Of a DNA stretch of 64,000 nt, positions 18,058 to 26,989 are shown one piece after another. Origin of the DNA: Sulfurovum sp. UBA4779 (GTDB lineage Bacteria > Campylobacterota > Campylobacteria > Campylobacterales > Sulfurovaceae); assembly GCA_002403155.1 (NCBI GenBank), contig DHHF01000001.1, forward strand, positions 266,037 through 330,036. Direction: 5' to 3'. The position numbers were made by a program, and so were the translations under genes. A model generated the notes under the pieces. The model made no database searches. It worked only from the letters and a program-made list of their open reading frames with translations, and was not told the DNA's origin. Position 1 is the first letter of the stretch; each line of letters begins with the position of its first letter.

Positions 18058-18336
18058 TTAATTCATTTGATCCAATTTATCTTCGTATCCTGCCGGTACA
18101 TTGATTACCTTCAGCTCCGGATGTATTAATGTCTGCATTTGCCTTTCTACTCCAAATTTCAGTGTCGTATTGCTGCTTGCACACCCTACACATGCGCCTT
18201 GCAGCTGTACAAAAATTATTCCGTCTTTAATGGCAATCAACTTAATATCCCCTCCATCTAATTTTATGGAAGGCCTTATTTTATCTATCACGCCTTGTAC
18301 TGCAGGCTGCAATTCTTCATCTGTAAAAGGGATCAA
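18058..18336 (-). CDS. NifU C-terminal-domain (Nfu) Fe-S scaffold protein
   Basis: 92 residues covering only the Nfu domain: GVIDKIRPSIKLDGGDIKLI, then the cluster-binding CVGCASS with Cys49 and Cys52. Carries and delivers Fe-S clusters to apo-proteins. First gene of the nfu-hypothetical-murE operon. A TATAAT-like sequence lies in the AT-rich stretch just upstream (18360-18385). Confidence 0.92.
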   Translation of the reverse strand: MIPFTDEELQPAVQGVIDKIRPSIKLDGGDIKLIAIKDGIIFVQLQGACVGCASSNTTLKFGVERQMQTLIHPELKVINVPAGYEDKLDQMN

Positions 18337-18505
18337 AACCTCTCCTTTGATTAATTATTAATTTGAATAAAAATTATAATATGATTATAACAAAAGCATT
18401 GTAAATTTTTCAGTGTTGTTTTTGTAATGTTTTTATACATAAAAAGGTTGAGTTTGTCAATACCGGGGAAATAAGAATTTATAAGAATTTAACAGAAAGT
18501 ACATA

Positions 18506-18522
18506 TCAAGGCAAAGCCTTGA
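18506..18522 (-). terminator. Hairpin after rplQ
   Basis: A 7-bp perfect stem (TCAAGGC/GCCTTGA) with a 3-base loop lies 24 bases after the rplQ stop. It has no T-run, so termination is less certain. The rest of 18337-18545 is AT-rich with no gene. Confidence 0.45.
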
Positions 18523-18545
18523 ATGATGGTGTTGTATAATGCAGA

Positions 18546-18896
18546 CTATACGAGTTCGATGATCGCCATCGGCGCTGCATCGCCTTTTCTTATGCGTGTT
18601 TTGATAATTCTTGTATAGCCGCCATTTCTCTCTTTATATTTTGGAGCAATTTCGTTTACAAGTTTATTGGTAGACTCTTTATCTTGAAGCATAGCAAAAA
18701 TAGCTCTATGCGCGTTAAAATCTCCTGCAGATGCTTTTGTAATAAGCTTTTCATAGTAGCTTCTAAGCTCTTTTGCCTTTGGCAATGTCGTTTCTATTCT
18801 GCTTTCTTTTGTCAAAGCAATAGAAAGATTTTTTAGTAATGCCGCTCTATGAGAAGACGTTCTGCCCAATTTGCGGTAACCGTGCTTGTGTCTCAT
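18546..18896 (-). CDS. rplQ: Ribosomal protein L17
   Basis: 116 residues starting MRHKHGYRKLGRTSSHRAAL, the L17 signature, and ending in the usual IIELV. A large-subunit protein near the tunnel exit. Last gene of the alpha operon, 27 bases after rpoA. Confidence 0.97.
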   Translation of the reverse strand: MRHKHGYRKLGRTSSHRAALLKNLSIALTKESRIETTLPKAKELRSYYEKLITKASAGDFNAHRAIFAMLQDKESTNKLVNEIAPKYKERNGGYTRIIKTRIRKGDAAPMAIIELV

Positions 18897-18923
18897 GTTA
18901 ATCCTTTATAGTCTCTATAACAA

Positions 18924-19925
18924 CTATGCTTTTAGTTGCTCTAATTTCTTTACAAGAGTTGCTCTTGTGTTTTCCGGGAGTTCAAATTCCGAACCAAATC
19001 CATGATCGATAAGACATTCATTGATCTCATCTAAAGATTTTTTGCCAAGATTCTTAATGTTTTTAATCTCTGTTTCACTCATCAATACCAATTCGCCAAG
19101 AAATTTTATACCTGCTCTATCAAGCGAGTTGAAAGATCTTGCGCTTAGCCCAAGGCTATCCACTGATTGCAAGAACACTTTAAGTTCATTGTCATCATTG
19201 TTTCTTTTTATCGGCGTGCTGCTGATATCAACATCAAGAACGCCGCCAAATACAGAAAGTTGCTTATTCATCACTTCCAATGCATTGGTAAAAGCTTCCA
19301 CAGGCCCGATTTGGCCATCCGTTGCAATATCAAAAACAATTTTTTCATAATTAGGATTATCTTCTACAAGTACCGGTTCAATCTTATAGTTTGCTTTTCT
19401 TACCGGGGTAAAAAATGCATCCAGAGCAATACTGTCTCTATCGACATCCTCTCTAAGATTTTCACTAGGCACATAGCCGATTCCTTTGGCGACAACCACA
19501 GTAAAATTAAGTTCTGCATCTTCGTTGAGCGTTGCAAGAGGAAGATTTCCGTTCACCACTTCAATCTGATCATTGTTAAGATCTAATGCAGTCACTTCTT
19601 TATGCCCGTTAAAACTGTACTTAAGCTCTACCCTATCGCTTCCGTCTTTTATCTTGAAACGAATATTTTTAAGATTGATAATAAATACTGCAACATCTTC
19701 ATGCATGCCTCTAATATTATCAAATTCATGTGCGGCACCTTCAATCTTTACAGAAATTGGTGCATACCCGATAGAACTTCCCAAGATAAGTCTTCTTAGG
19801 GGATGCGCAAGCGTAACTGCATATCCGCTCTCAAAGGGATAAGCAATAATTTCGGCTCTATTGGCTTCAATTTCTTTTACTTCTACCTCTGTTGGCATAT
19901 ATGGTGCAACTTTAATTTTTCTCAT
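18924..19925 (-). CDS. rpoA: RNA polymerase alpha subunit
   Basis: 333 residues. The N-terminal dimerisation domain has PFESGYAVTLAHPLRRLILG and IRGMHEDVAVFIINLKNI. The C-terminal DNA- and activator-binding domain is at about 255-330, with LGLSARSFNSLDRAGIKFLG and KNLGKKSLDEINECL. Normal length. It lies 19 bases after rpsD. Confidence 0.97.
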   Translation of the reverse strand: MRKIKVAPYMPTEVEVKEIEANRAEIIAYPFESGYAVTLAHPLRRLILGSSIGYAPISVKIEGAAHEFDNIRGMHEDVAVFIINLKNIRFKIKDGSDRVELKYSFNGHKEVTALDLNNDQIEVVNGNLPLATLNEDAELNFTVVVAKGIGYVPSENLREDVDRDSIALDAFFTPVRKANYKIEPVLVEDNPNYEKIVFDIATDGQIGPVEAFTNALEVMNKQLSVFGGVLDVDISSTPIKRNNDDNELKVFLQSVDSLGLSARSFNSLDRAGIKFLGELVLMSETEIKNIKNLGKKSLDEINECLIDHGFGSEFELPENTRATLVKKLEQLKA

Positions 19926-19944
19926 TAACTAGCCTTTACTAAGA

Positions 19945-20571
19945 TTATTTAGAATAAAGCTCGACGATTAGACGCTCTTCAACTGGGATCGAAATCTCTT
20001 CTCTTTCTGGAATTCTTGTGAAAATTCCGAAAAGTTTTTCTTTATCCACATCAACCCACTCAACCATCCCGGTCTGGTTAGTCAATTCGATTGCTCTAAG
20101 AATTTGGGAATTGCTTTTGCTCTTCTCTCTAATTTCAATTTTTTGACCTGCTTTTACTCTGTATGAAGGAATGTTCACTCTTTGTCCATCTACAACAATA
20201 TGTCCATGATTAACAAATTGTCTTGCAGATGCTCTTGTTGTAGCAAAACCCATTCTATACACAACATTATCAAGTCTCTGCTCAAGAAGCTGGATTAAAA
20301 TGTTACCAGTGTTTCCTTCTTTTGCATGTGCCTCTTTAAACAATGTTCTAAATTGTTTTTCACTTACGCCATACATAAATTTAGCTTTTTGTTTCTCTCT
20401 AAGCTGGAGACCATAACCGCTAATTTTTGCTCTTCTTTGTCCATGTTGTCCTGGCGCATATGGTCTTTTTTCCAATGCACTTTTACCGGCAAGCTTTCTC
20501 TCGCCTTTCAACCCAAGATCAACACCAAGTCTTCTTTCTAGTTTTTCAACAGGACCTCTATATCTTGCCAT
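19945..20571 (-). CDS. rpsD: Ribosomal protein S4
   Basis: 208 residues starting MARYRGPVEKLERRLGVDLG. The S4 RNA-binding domain is at about 98-160 (QLLEQRLDNVVYRMGFATTR). The N-terminus lacks the zinc cysteines, so this is the C-minus form. 85 bases separate it from rpsK, the widest gap in this part of the cluster. Confidence 0.97.
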   Translation of the reverse strand: MARYRGPVEKLERRLGVDLGLKGERKLAGKSALEKRPYAPGQHGQRRAKISGYGLQLREKQKAKFMYGVSEKQFRTLFKEAHAKEGNTGNILIQLLEQRLDNVVYRMGFATTRASARQFVNHGHIVVDGQRVNIPSYRVKAGQKIEIREKSKSNSQILRAIELTNQTGMVEWVDVDKEKLFGIFTRIPEREEISIPVEERLIVELYSK

Positions 20572-20656
20572 CTATATTACCTTTTTATTTTTCGTAAAAA
20601 ATATAAGCATTGCATTACAATGCATACCTAAACTACTATTTTTAATTATAAATTAA

Positions 20657-21031
20657 TTACACTCTTCTCTTTTTAGGAGGTCTGCATCCATTATGCGGAA
20701 GCGGTGTAATATCTTTAAGGGATGTTACACGAATGCCCTCTGTTGCGCCAATAGACTTCACTGCAGTATCTCTGCCGGATCCTGGCCCTTGTACTTTAAT
20801 GCCTACCTCTTTGATGCCGTTTTCTTTTGCTTTTTCCATTGCATCTGCTACGGCTTCTGCTGCTGCAAAAGGTGTAGATTTCTTGCTTCCTTTAAAGCCT
20901 AGTGCACCTGCACTGCTCCATGAAATCACATTTCCCATTTCATCAGTTACCGTAATTACGGTATTATTAAAAGTTGCAGCTACGTACACGATCCCTTTGG
21001 CGATACTTTTTTTTGCTTTTTTCTTAGCCAT
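20657..21031 (-). CDS. rpsK: Ribosomal protein S11
   Basis: 124 residues. NTVITVTDEMGNVISWSSAG, GPGSGRDTAVKSIGATEGIR and the C-terminal HNGCRPPKKRRV are diagnostic. Small-subunit platform protein. 11 bases after rpsM. Confidence 0.98.
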   Translation of the reverse strand: MAKKKAKKSIAKGIVYVAATFNNTVITVTDEMGNVISWSSAGALGFKGSKKSTPFAAAEAVADAMEKAKENGIKEVGIKVQGPGSGRDTAVKSIGATEGIRVTSLKDITPLPHNGCRPPKKRRV

Positions 21032-21042
21032 CTATTTACTCC

Positions 21043-21405
21043 TTATGCCGCGCCAACAGTTTTACGCTTACCTTTTCTGGTACGCGCATTCGTCTTAGTG
21101 CTTTGTCCTCGAACCGGAAGCCCTCTTCTGTGTCTAAGGCCTCTATAGTTTCCTAAATCCATAAGAGCTTTGATATCAAGTGCTACTTTTTTGCGAAGGT
21201 CACCCTCCACCATAACATTGTCTTGAATGTCGTTACGGATTGTCGCTGCTTCTGCATCTGTTAGTTCGTAAACTCTTTTGTTGTAGTCAATACCGGTTCT
21301 GTCAAGAATTTGTCTTGACGTTGTAAGCCCTATACCATAAATATAAGTAAGAGCATACTCCATTCTTTTCTTTTTAGGTAAATCAACACCTGCTATACGT
21401 GCCAT
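21043..21405 (-). CDS. rpsM: Ribosomal protein S13
   Basis: 120 residues: MARIAGVDLPKKKRMEYALT, then YRGLRHRRGLPVRGQSTKTN, and a basic C-terminal tail. Small-subunit head protein contacting the large subunit. Begins 2 bases after the rpmJ stop. Confidence 0.98.
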   Translation of the reverse strand: MARIAGVDLPKKKRMEYALTYIYGIGLTTSRQILDRTGIDYNKRVYELTDAEAATIRNDIQDNVMVEGDLRKKVALDIKALMDLGNYRGLRHRRGLPVRGQSTKTNARTRKGKRKTVGAA

Positions 21406-21407
21406 AC

Positions 21408-21521
21408 TTATCCTTGTCTTTGTTTATGTTTTGGATTTTTACAAATCACGCGTACGATACCTTTGCGCTTAATAACTTTGCAGTCATCGCACATTTTTTT
21501 TACTGATGGTCTAACCTTCAT
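21408..21521 (-). CDS. rpmJ: Ribosomal protein L36
   Basis: A 37-residue protein read directly from the sequence, beginning MKVRPSVKKMCDDCKVIKRK. The zinc ligands are Cys11, Cys14, Cys27 and His32, so this is the C-plus form. The ATG has GTAGGAG upstream. It lies between rpsM and infA, the usual place. Confidence 0.96.
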   Translation of the reverse strand: MKVRPSVKKMCDDCKVIKRKGIVRVICKNPKHKQRQG

Positions 21522-21549
21522 TGGTTACTCCTACGATATTTTTGCACCT

Positions 21550-21767
21550 AGAATGCAATTGCATTCTTAATTTGCGTGGATTAATGAGTATAATAATCCA
21601 ACCCTTGAGTAATCGGTGCTGTTTAATCAAAGATTCTTCACGCAGTTTAAAATCCATAAAATTTATGGGACAATAATTTTATCTAAACAATTATTAATTA
21701 TTGCTTATATTTGCTGAGAAGGATGATAGACAATTAAGACTATTTTCTCTCAAACAGATATAAGCAA
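21550..21767 (-). other. Structured gap between infA and rpmJ
   Basis: This 252-base gap interrupts the otherwise tight cluster. It holds 10-base inverted arms at 21701-21710 and 21758-21767 (TTGCTTATAT/ATATAAGCAA), just after infA, an AT-rich middle, and a perfect 18-bp palindrome at 21550-21567, 29 bases before rpmJ. A TTATTATACT sequence near 21590 (minus strand) may be a promoter for rpmJ-rpsM-rpsK-rpsD-rpoA-rplQ. Confidence 0.5.
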
Positions 21768-21773
21768 CCGGTG

Positions 21774-21992
21774 CTATTTATACCTGAATGTAATACGGCC
21801 TTTATCCAGACTGTACGGTGTCAGCTCCACCTTCACCTTGTCGCCCGGAAGAATTTTTATATAATGCATCCTCATTTTGCCCGCAATATGACAAAGTACG
21901 ATATGGCCATTCTCAAGCTCTACTCTAAAGGTTGCATTGGGAAGTGCTTCTACTACCTTACCGTCTATCTCTATTACATCATCTTTTGCCAT
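21774..21992 (-). CDS. infA: Translation initiation factor IF-1
   Basis: 72 residues, the standard IF-1 length: MAKDDVIEIDGKVVEALPNA, then HIAGKMRMHYIKILPGDKVK and KGRITFRYK. An OB-fold protein that occupies the ribosomal A site during initiation. 56 bases after map. Confidence 0.97.
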   Translation of the reverse strand: MAKDDVIEIDGKVVEALPNATFRVELENGHIVLCHIAGKMRMHYIKILPGDKVKVELTPYSLDKGRITFRYK

Positions 21993-22048
21993 TATGTTCC
22001 TTTGCGAATTCTACTCTATGTATGTGATTCAAACTATTGTTGTGCCTA

Positions 22049-22804
22049 TTATGCTTCGGTCAGTATGATTGCTCTGCCGTCTATGACAGCAACTTGATGT
22101 TCATAGTGGCTTGTGTGCATTCCGTCTTCGCTTACTACCGACCAATGATCTTCAAGTATGACAGGTTTTCCGCTTTTTTTACACACCATGGGTTCAATAC
22201 AAAACACCATTCCGTTTTTAATCTTGGGCCCCTGGTTTGGTTTGCCTTCAAGGTAATTTGGAATATTCGGTTCATCATGAGGACTTGTGCCGATTCCATG
22301 GCCGCAATATTCTCTCAACGGCACAAAACCACGCGAAACAATAAAATCTTCAAGAATTTTTGTCAACTCTTTAAAGCGCATCCCTGCTTTAATCATACTG
22401 ATTGCATGATACAGTGCATCTTTAGAACAATCGATAAGCGCCTGGTCTTCTGCGGATATCTTTCCTATGGGCATCGTAATTGCCGCATCTCCATAATAAC
22501 CATCAAGCTTTACGCCGATATCCAAGCCCAATATATCACCTTCTTTTACGACAGTATCATCAGGAATGCCATGGATACATACTTGATTGAGAGAGGTGCA
22601 TACCGAACCCTTAAAGCCGTAAAGACCTTTAAAAGAGGGTTCAGCCTGATGCTCGCGGATAAATGTCTCGCCGATACTGTCTATTTGCGCCAAAGTCATT
22701 CCCGGTTTGATAATACTTTGAAGATGCTGCAGTGTTTTGCCAACAATCTCGCCAGCTTTTTTCAGCTTAGCGATCTCGTCTGCTTTACGAATTGCAATTG
22801 CCAT
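22049..22804 (-). CDS. map: Methionine aminopeptidase, type I
   Basis: 251 residues. Removes N-terminal Met from new proteins using two metal ions. Ligands are recognisable in GDILGLDIGVKLDGYYGDAA (two Asp), CGHGIGTSPHDEPNIPNY (His), FCIEPMV (Glu) and the C-terminal ASEDGM-like VVSEDGMHTSHYEHQVAV (Glu). Its ATG overlaps the secY stop by one base. Confidence 0.97.
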   Translation of the reverse strand: MAIAIRKADEIAKLKKAGEIVGKTLQHLQSIIKPGMTLAQIDSIGETFIREHQAEPSFKGLYGFKGSVCTSLNQVCIHGIPDDTVVKEGDILGLDIGVKLDGYYGDAAITMPIGKISAEDQALIDCSKDALYHAISMIKAGMRFKELTKILEDFIVSRGFVPLREYCGHGIGTSPHDEPNIPNYLEGKPNQGPKIKNGMVFCIEPMVCKKSGKPVILEDHWSVVSEDGMHTSHYEHQVAVIDGRAIILTEA

Positions 22805-24066
22805 TATAGACCTACATTGCCCAACATGTCGTACTGATTCATCGTTCTTTGTGCTTCTATCTTTCTCATCGTATCAAGTGCTACTTGAATAATAATCAGT
22901 ACGGAAACTCCACCGAAATAAAAACTTGCCCCCATACCGCTAATAAGTAAAAACGGCACAGTAGAAACGATAGCCAAATAAACTGAACCAGAACCGGTAA
23001 GCCTGCTTGCCACTTCGTTTAGAAACTCTTTGGTGTGCACTCCGGGCCTTACTCCGGGGATAAACCCGCCTTGTCTTTTTAGATTATCTGCTATATCTTT
23101 TGCATTAAATGCAATTGATGCATAAAAAAAGGCAAAAAACATAACGAGCAAAAATGTAGCAACATTAAATACAATCCCTCCCGGTGCCAAAATATCAGCA
23201 ATAGCCGTCATCCAAGGATGCGTGCTGGCCTGAAGCATTGTAAGCGGGAACATCAAGATCGCAGAAGCAAAAATCGGCGGTATAACCCCTGACAAATTTA
23301 CTTTTACGGGAATATAGTTCATGACTCTTTTGCTTTGGTTTTGTATAATGGTTTTTCTTGAATAAGAGATCGGAATTCTTCTTTCGCCAAGCTCAACGTA
23401 AATAATAGCCAAAATGGTAACAAGAACAATTGCCAACATGCCAAGTACGGCTATAAAATTCATCTCGCCTGCATTGATTGCTTTGACGGTGTTGGAAATA
23501 GCCGAAGGCAATCCGGAAACAATCCCGGCAAAAATAATCAAAGATATACCATTTCCTATCCCTTTTTGGGTAATCTGTTCGCCTACCCACATCAAAAGCA
23601 TAGTTCCTGTCAGCATTGAAAAAGTTGCCAACGCCGTAAACATCATCGGGTCAATCATGACTGCACTTTCACCGCTGCGCCCTGTCATGCTTTGCAGCCC
23701 CATAGATACACCGATTGCCTGTACTACAGTAATAAAAATTGTGAAATAGCGAATAATTTGCATATATTTTTGCATACCGTCACGTTCTTTTTTCATTTGG
23801 CCGAGCGTAGGAAAGGTGGCTGCGAGGAGTTCCATCACGATAGAAGCGGTAATATACGGCATAATGCCCAACGAGATAATACTTAGGCGCTCAACTGCAC
23901 CACCGCTAAACATATTGGCTAATCCCAAGGCATTGTTTGTATTGTCATCAAAGAACTCTTTGATGACATTCAAATCAACACCCGGTGTTGGGATATACGC
24001 TAAAACTCTATACGCAAAAAGGAATCCCAAAGTTATCAGGATTTTCTGAGTTAAAGCATTGCCCAT
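22804..24066 (-). CDS. secY: Preprotein translocase subunit SecY
   Basis: 420 residues with ten membrane helices; forms the Sec channel with SecE and SecG. IPTPGVDLNVIKEFF, LSIISLGIMPYITASIVMEL and ELGERRIPISYSRK are conserved. The start is the ATG at 24066 (MGNALTQKILITLGF), with GGAAAA upstream and one base after the rplO stop. The frame is open to 24135 but that extension lies inside rplO. Confidence 0.96.
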   Translation of the reverse strand: MGNALTQKILITLGFLFAYRVLAYIPTPGVDLNVIKEFFDDNTNNALGLANMFSGGAVERLSIISLGIMPYITASIVMELLAATFPTLGQMKKERDGMQKYMQIIRYFTIFITVVQAIGVSMGLQSMTGRSGESAVMIDPMMFTALATFSMLTGTMLLMWVGEQITQKGIGNGISLIIFAGIVSGLPSAISNTVKAINAGEMNFIAVLGMLAIVLVTILAIIYVELGERRIPISYSRKTIIQNQSKRVMNYIPVKVNLSGVIPPIFASAILMFPLTMLQASTHPWMTAIADILAPGGIVFNVATFLLVMFFAFFYASIAFNAKDIADNLKRQGGFIPGVRPGVHTKEFLNEVASRLTGSGSVYLAIVSTVPFLLISGMGASFYFGGVSVLIIIQVALDTMRKIEAQRTMNQYDMLGNVGL

Positions 24067-24067
24067 C

Positions 24068-24466
24068 TTATTTTCCGCTTGTAGTAACAGCTTCGTCTTT
24101 GATTTTAGATGCAAGATCTTTTGCACTTGCGCCAATCAATTTAACTCTCGTTACTGTTTTTTGTAACTTGTGTACTGATTTGATACTCTCTAGAGTGATC
24201 TCGGAAAGTTCAGCAATTGCTTTAATCTTTTCTACATTGATTACATAAGGCTTCTCAACGCTTGACACAAAACCGATTTTCGGTAATCTTTTATAAAGCG
24301 GCTGCTGCCCACCCTCAAAACCTCTTTTTCTCTTGTTGCCGGTTCTGGCTTTTTGGCCTTTGTTACCGCGTCCGGCTGTTTTGCCGGTACCTGAACCTTG
24401 ACCACGTCCAACTCTTTTTTTATTTTTGGTTGAACCTGGAGCTGGCTGTAAATTATGCAAACCCAT
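24068..24466 (-). CDS. rplO: Ribosomal protein L15
   Basis: 132 residues: MGLHNLQPAPGSTKNKKRVG, then RGQGSGTGKTAGRGNKGQKA, the Gly/Arg-rich L15 start. It follows rpsE by only 10 bases, so no rpmD (L30) gene is present in its usual place. Confidence 0.97.
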   Translation of the reverse strand: MGLHNLQPAPGSTKNKKRVGRGQGSGTGKTAGRGNKGQKARTGNKRKRGFEGGQQPLYKRLPKIGFVSSVEKPYVINVEKIKAIAELSEITLESIKSVHKLQKTVTRVKLIGASAKDLASKIKDEAVTTSGK

Positions 24467-24476
24467 ATTTTACCCC

Positions 24477-24920
24477 TTATGCTTTGATTCTAGTAAGTGC
24501 TTGGATTGTTGCTCTTACTAGGTTGTTTGGATTGTTTGATCCGATTGATTTTGAAAGAACATCTTGAATCCCTGCAAGCTCAAGTACCGGTCTTGCCGCG
24601 CCGCCGGCGATAATACCCGTACCTTCGCTAGCCGGTCTAAGTACAATTCTGCTCGCATTGAATTTGTGTTCAATATCATGAGCAATTGTTGCACCTTTAA
24701 TGTTTACTTTTACAAGATTCTTATGCGCATCATCCACAGCTTTTTTAATCGCATCAGGAACCTCTTTGGCTTTGCCAAATCCGTATCCTACTGTACCATT
24801 TTTGTCACCAATGACAACAAGCGCAGTAAATCTAAATCTTCTACCGCCCTTTACAACTTTGGTAACACGTCCAATATTTACGATTACTTCTTCAAATTCT
24901 TTTTCAATAGTTTCCATCAT
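24477..24920 (-). CDS. rpsE: Ribosomal protein S5
   Basis: 147 residues. EEVIVNIGRVTKVVKGGRRF, VGYGFGKAKEVPDAIKKAVD and PASEGTGIIAGGAARPVLEL are the S5 signatures. Small-subunit protein needed for decoding accuracy. 6 bases after rplR. Confidence 0.97.
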   Translation of the reverse strand: MMETIEKEFEEVIVNIGRVTKVVKGGRRFRFTALVVIGDKNGTVGYGFGKAKEVPDAIKKAVDDAHKNLVKVNIKGATIAHDIEHKFNASRIVLRPASEGTGIIAGGAARPVLELAGIQDVLSKSIGSNNPNNLVRATIQALTRIKA

Positions 24921-24926
24921 GCTTCC

Positions 24927-25283
24927 TTAAAACTTAATTCCGGCTTCTCTCAGCGCATCAGCAAAAGAAGCTACTACACCATGATAAAGATAACCGTTTC
25001 TGTCAAATACTACGCTGTCGATGTTTTTAGAAGCAAGGTTTGCCGCCATTTGCTCAGCTACTTTTTTAACATCTTCTCTGTTTGCTCTAAGGCCAAGCTT
25101 TCTGCCATCGGCATAAGCCAATGTTACACCTGCGTTGTCATCGATGGCTTGTGCATAAAAATGTTTATTGGATTTAAAGATAGTCAATCTTGGCTTGGTA
25201 TCTGTACCGAAAATTTTACCTCTAACTCTGGCTTTTCTTTGAGTGCGCAGTTGATTCTTTCTTTTTTGAATACTTTTTAACAT
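24927..25283 (-). CDS. rplR: Ribosomal protein L18
   Basis: 118 residues: RTQRKARVRGKIFGTDTKPR, LTIFKSNKHFYAQAIDD and YHGVVASFADALREAGIKF. Binds 5S rRNA. 9 bases after rplF. Confidence 0.97.
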   Translation of the reverse strand: MLKSIQKRKNQLRTQRKARVRGKIFGTDTKPRLTIFKSNKHFYAQAIDDNAGVTLAYADGRKLGLRANREDVKKVAEQMAANLASKNIDSVVFDRNGYLYHGVVASFADALREAGIKF

Positions 25284-25292
25284 CTGTCACTC

Positions 25293-25835
25293 CTATTTTT
25301 TCTTACCGGCTGATTTACCAGCTTTTCTGATGATTGTCTCATCACTGTATTTGACACCCTTGCCTTTATATGGTTCCGGTGGTCTAAATTCTCTAATTTC
25401 AGCTGCAACCTGTCCGATCACTTGCTTATCTGTACCGCTGATGTTGATAATATTTTTTTCAACACTAATCTCTACACCTGCCGGAATCGGATAGAAAATA
25501 TCGTGCGAATATCCAAGCTGAAGTTTAAGGTTGCTGCCTTCCACTGCCGCTCTATAACCCACACCATTGATTTCCAAAGATTTTTTAAATCCTTTATCCA
25601 AACCAACAATAATATTGTCAAAAAGCGCCCGGTATGTTCCCCAAAACGCAGAATCTTGTTTACCATCGCCAGCTCTTGAAAACATAACTTCATTGCCATC
25701 GATGCTGATGACTACTCTGCCATATGTTTCAAGTCTTTTTTCAAGATTGCCTTTTTTTGCGACGAGAGTCGTACCGTCCAGTGATACTTCGATACCACTT
25801 GCTACAGTTACTGGTCTTTTTCCTATTCTTGACAT
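25293..25835 (-). CDS. rplF: Ribosomal protein L6
   Basis: 180 residues. MSRIGKRPVTVASGIEVSLD at the start and EIREFRPPEPYKGKGVKYSD near the end, which is the L6 signature. 10 bases after rpsH. Confidence 0.97.
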   Translation of the reverse strand: MSRIGKRPVTVASGIEVSLDGTTLVAKKGNLEKRLETYGRVVISIDGNEVMFSRAGDGKQDSAFWGTYRALFDNIIVGLDKGFKKSLEINGVGYRAAVEGSNLKLQLGYSHDIFYPIPAGVEISVEKNIINISGTDKQVIGQVAAEIREFRPPEPYKGKGVKYSDETIIRKAGKSAGKKK

Positions 25836-25845
25836 CTTTAATTCC

Positions 25846-26241
25846 TTACCAAATACTACAGATTACTTCGCCACCGATTCCGCGCTTATATGCCTCATCG
25901 TTTGCAAGTACACCTTGGCTTGTAGAAACAACCAAAGTACCGTATCCGTTTTTAAATGTTTTAATTGCATCTTTACCTTGATGAACACGTCTACCAGGCT
26001 TAGAAATCTTTTTTATTTCATTAATCACGCTTTTTTCGTTCTCATCATATTTAAGAACGACTTGAATCGTTTTTTTGTTGCCGTCTTCTAGCACTTTATA
26101 GCTATCCAAATACCCTTTTTCGGTAAAAATCGCCATTATTGCCTCAATCGTTTTTGAGTGCAAAAGTGTTGTTACGTCCAATCTTCTTTGCGCAGCATTT
26201 CTTATACGAGTAAGAGAGTCTGCAATTATATCTGTCATCAT
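25846..26241 (-). CDS. rpsH: Ribosomal protein S8
   Basis: 131 residues. MTDIIADSLTRIRNAAQRRL and the C-terminal KNGYGTLVVSTSQGVLANDE to GGEVICSIW are diagnostic. Two ATGs in tandem (26241 and 26238) could start it; GGAG lies 9 and 12 bases upstream. In E. coli this protein represses the spc operon. Confidence 0.97.
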   Translation of the reverse strand: MMTDIIADSLTRIRNAAQRRLDVTTLLHSKTIEAIMAIFTEKGYLDSYKVLEDGNKKTIQVVLKYDENEKSVINEIKKISKPGRRVHQGKDAIKTFKNGYGTLVVSTSQGVLANDEAYKRGIGGEVICSIW

Positions 26242-26254
26242 CTATTTCTTCTCC

Positions 26255-26440
26255 TTACCAGCTTGCTTTACGCATACCAGGAATCAGGCCTTCATTGGCC
26301 ATTTTTCTTAAACACACACGGCAAATACCAAAATCTCTATATACCGAATGCGGTCTACCGCAAATATTACATCTTGTATAAGCTTGTGTAGAGAATTTTG
26401 GTTTTCTCTTTTGTTTAGCTATCATTGATTTTTTTGCCAT
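26255..26440 (-). CDS. rpsN: Ribosomal protein S14, zinc-binding form
   Basis: 61 residues, the short type Z form. Zinc ligands are Cys24, Cys27, Cys40 and Cys43 (RCNICGRPHSVYRDFGICRV). Its ATG overlaps the rplE stop by one base. Confidence 0.97.
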   Translation of the reverse strand: MAKKSMIAKQKRKPKFSTQAYTRCNICGRPHSVYRDFGICRVCLRKMANEGLIPGMRKASW

Positions 26441-26985
26441 TAGTTTCTCCCTTTAGCGAAAGGCATACCAAGCTTTTCTAAAAGCGTGAATGCTTGCTTA
26501 TCGTCTTCAACGTTTGTAACAATTGTGATATTCATACCGTGCGTCTTGATAATTTTATCATACACCACTTCCGGAAACATCAATTGTTCTTGAAGGCCGA
26601 AATTATAATTACCTCTTCCGTCAAAACCTTTTCTTGGCGTACCTCTAAAGTCTTTTACTCTTGGCAGAGCAATAGAAACGAGTTTATCAAAGAAGTTATA
26701 CATATTTTCGCCTCTAAGCGTTACTTTGATCCCGCTAGGAGAGCCTTCTCTTGCTTTAAAGCCGGCTACAGATTTTTTTGCTACTGTAATGATTGCTTTT
26801 TGTCCCGCGATAAGAGAAACGGTATCAGCCATATTTTGAATCAATTTGCTGTCTTTACCTTCTTCTCCCGCCCCAACAGAAATAACAATTTTTTCAAGCT
26901 TCGGAGTCTGCATCGCATTGGTTATTCCACACTCTTCTCTAAGCGCAGGAACGATGTCATTGTACTTTTGCTTCATTCTACTCAT
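26440..26985 (-). CDS. rplE: Ribosomal protein L5
   Basis: 181 residues. NAMQTPKLEKIVISVGAGEE, AKKSVAGFKAREGSPSGIKV and RDFRGTPRKGFDGRGNYNFG-like text (VKDFRGTPRKGFDGRGNYNF) identify L5. Binds 5S rRNA and contacts the P-site tRNA. 4 bases after rplX. Confidence 0.97.
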   Translation of the reverse strand: MSRMKQKYNDIVPALREECGITNAMQTPKLEKIVISVGAGEEGKDSKLIQNMADTVSLIAGQKAIITVAKKSVAGFKAREGSPSGIKVTLRGENMYNFFDKLVSIALPRVKDFRGTPRKGFDGRGNYNFGLQEQLMFPEVVYDKIIKTHGMNITIVTNVEDDKQAFTLLEKLGMPFAKGRN

Positions 26986-26989
26986 AGGA

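Noticed and set aside
22037..22837. 266-residue plus-strand open frame opposite map
   Set aside because: map is certain on the minus strand; the plus frame has no domain or start signal.
24564..25280. Long plus-strand open frame across rpsE and rplR
   Set aside because: Pure shadow of ribosomal genes on the other strand, with low-complexity Phe/Ser/Tyr content and no ribosome site.
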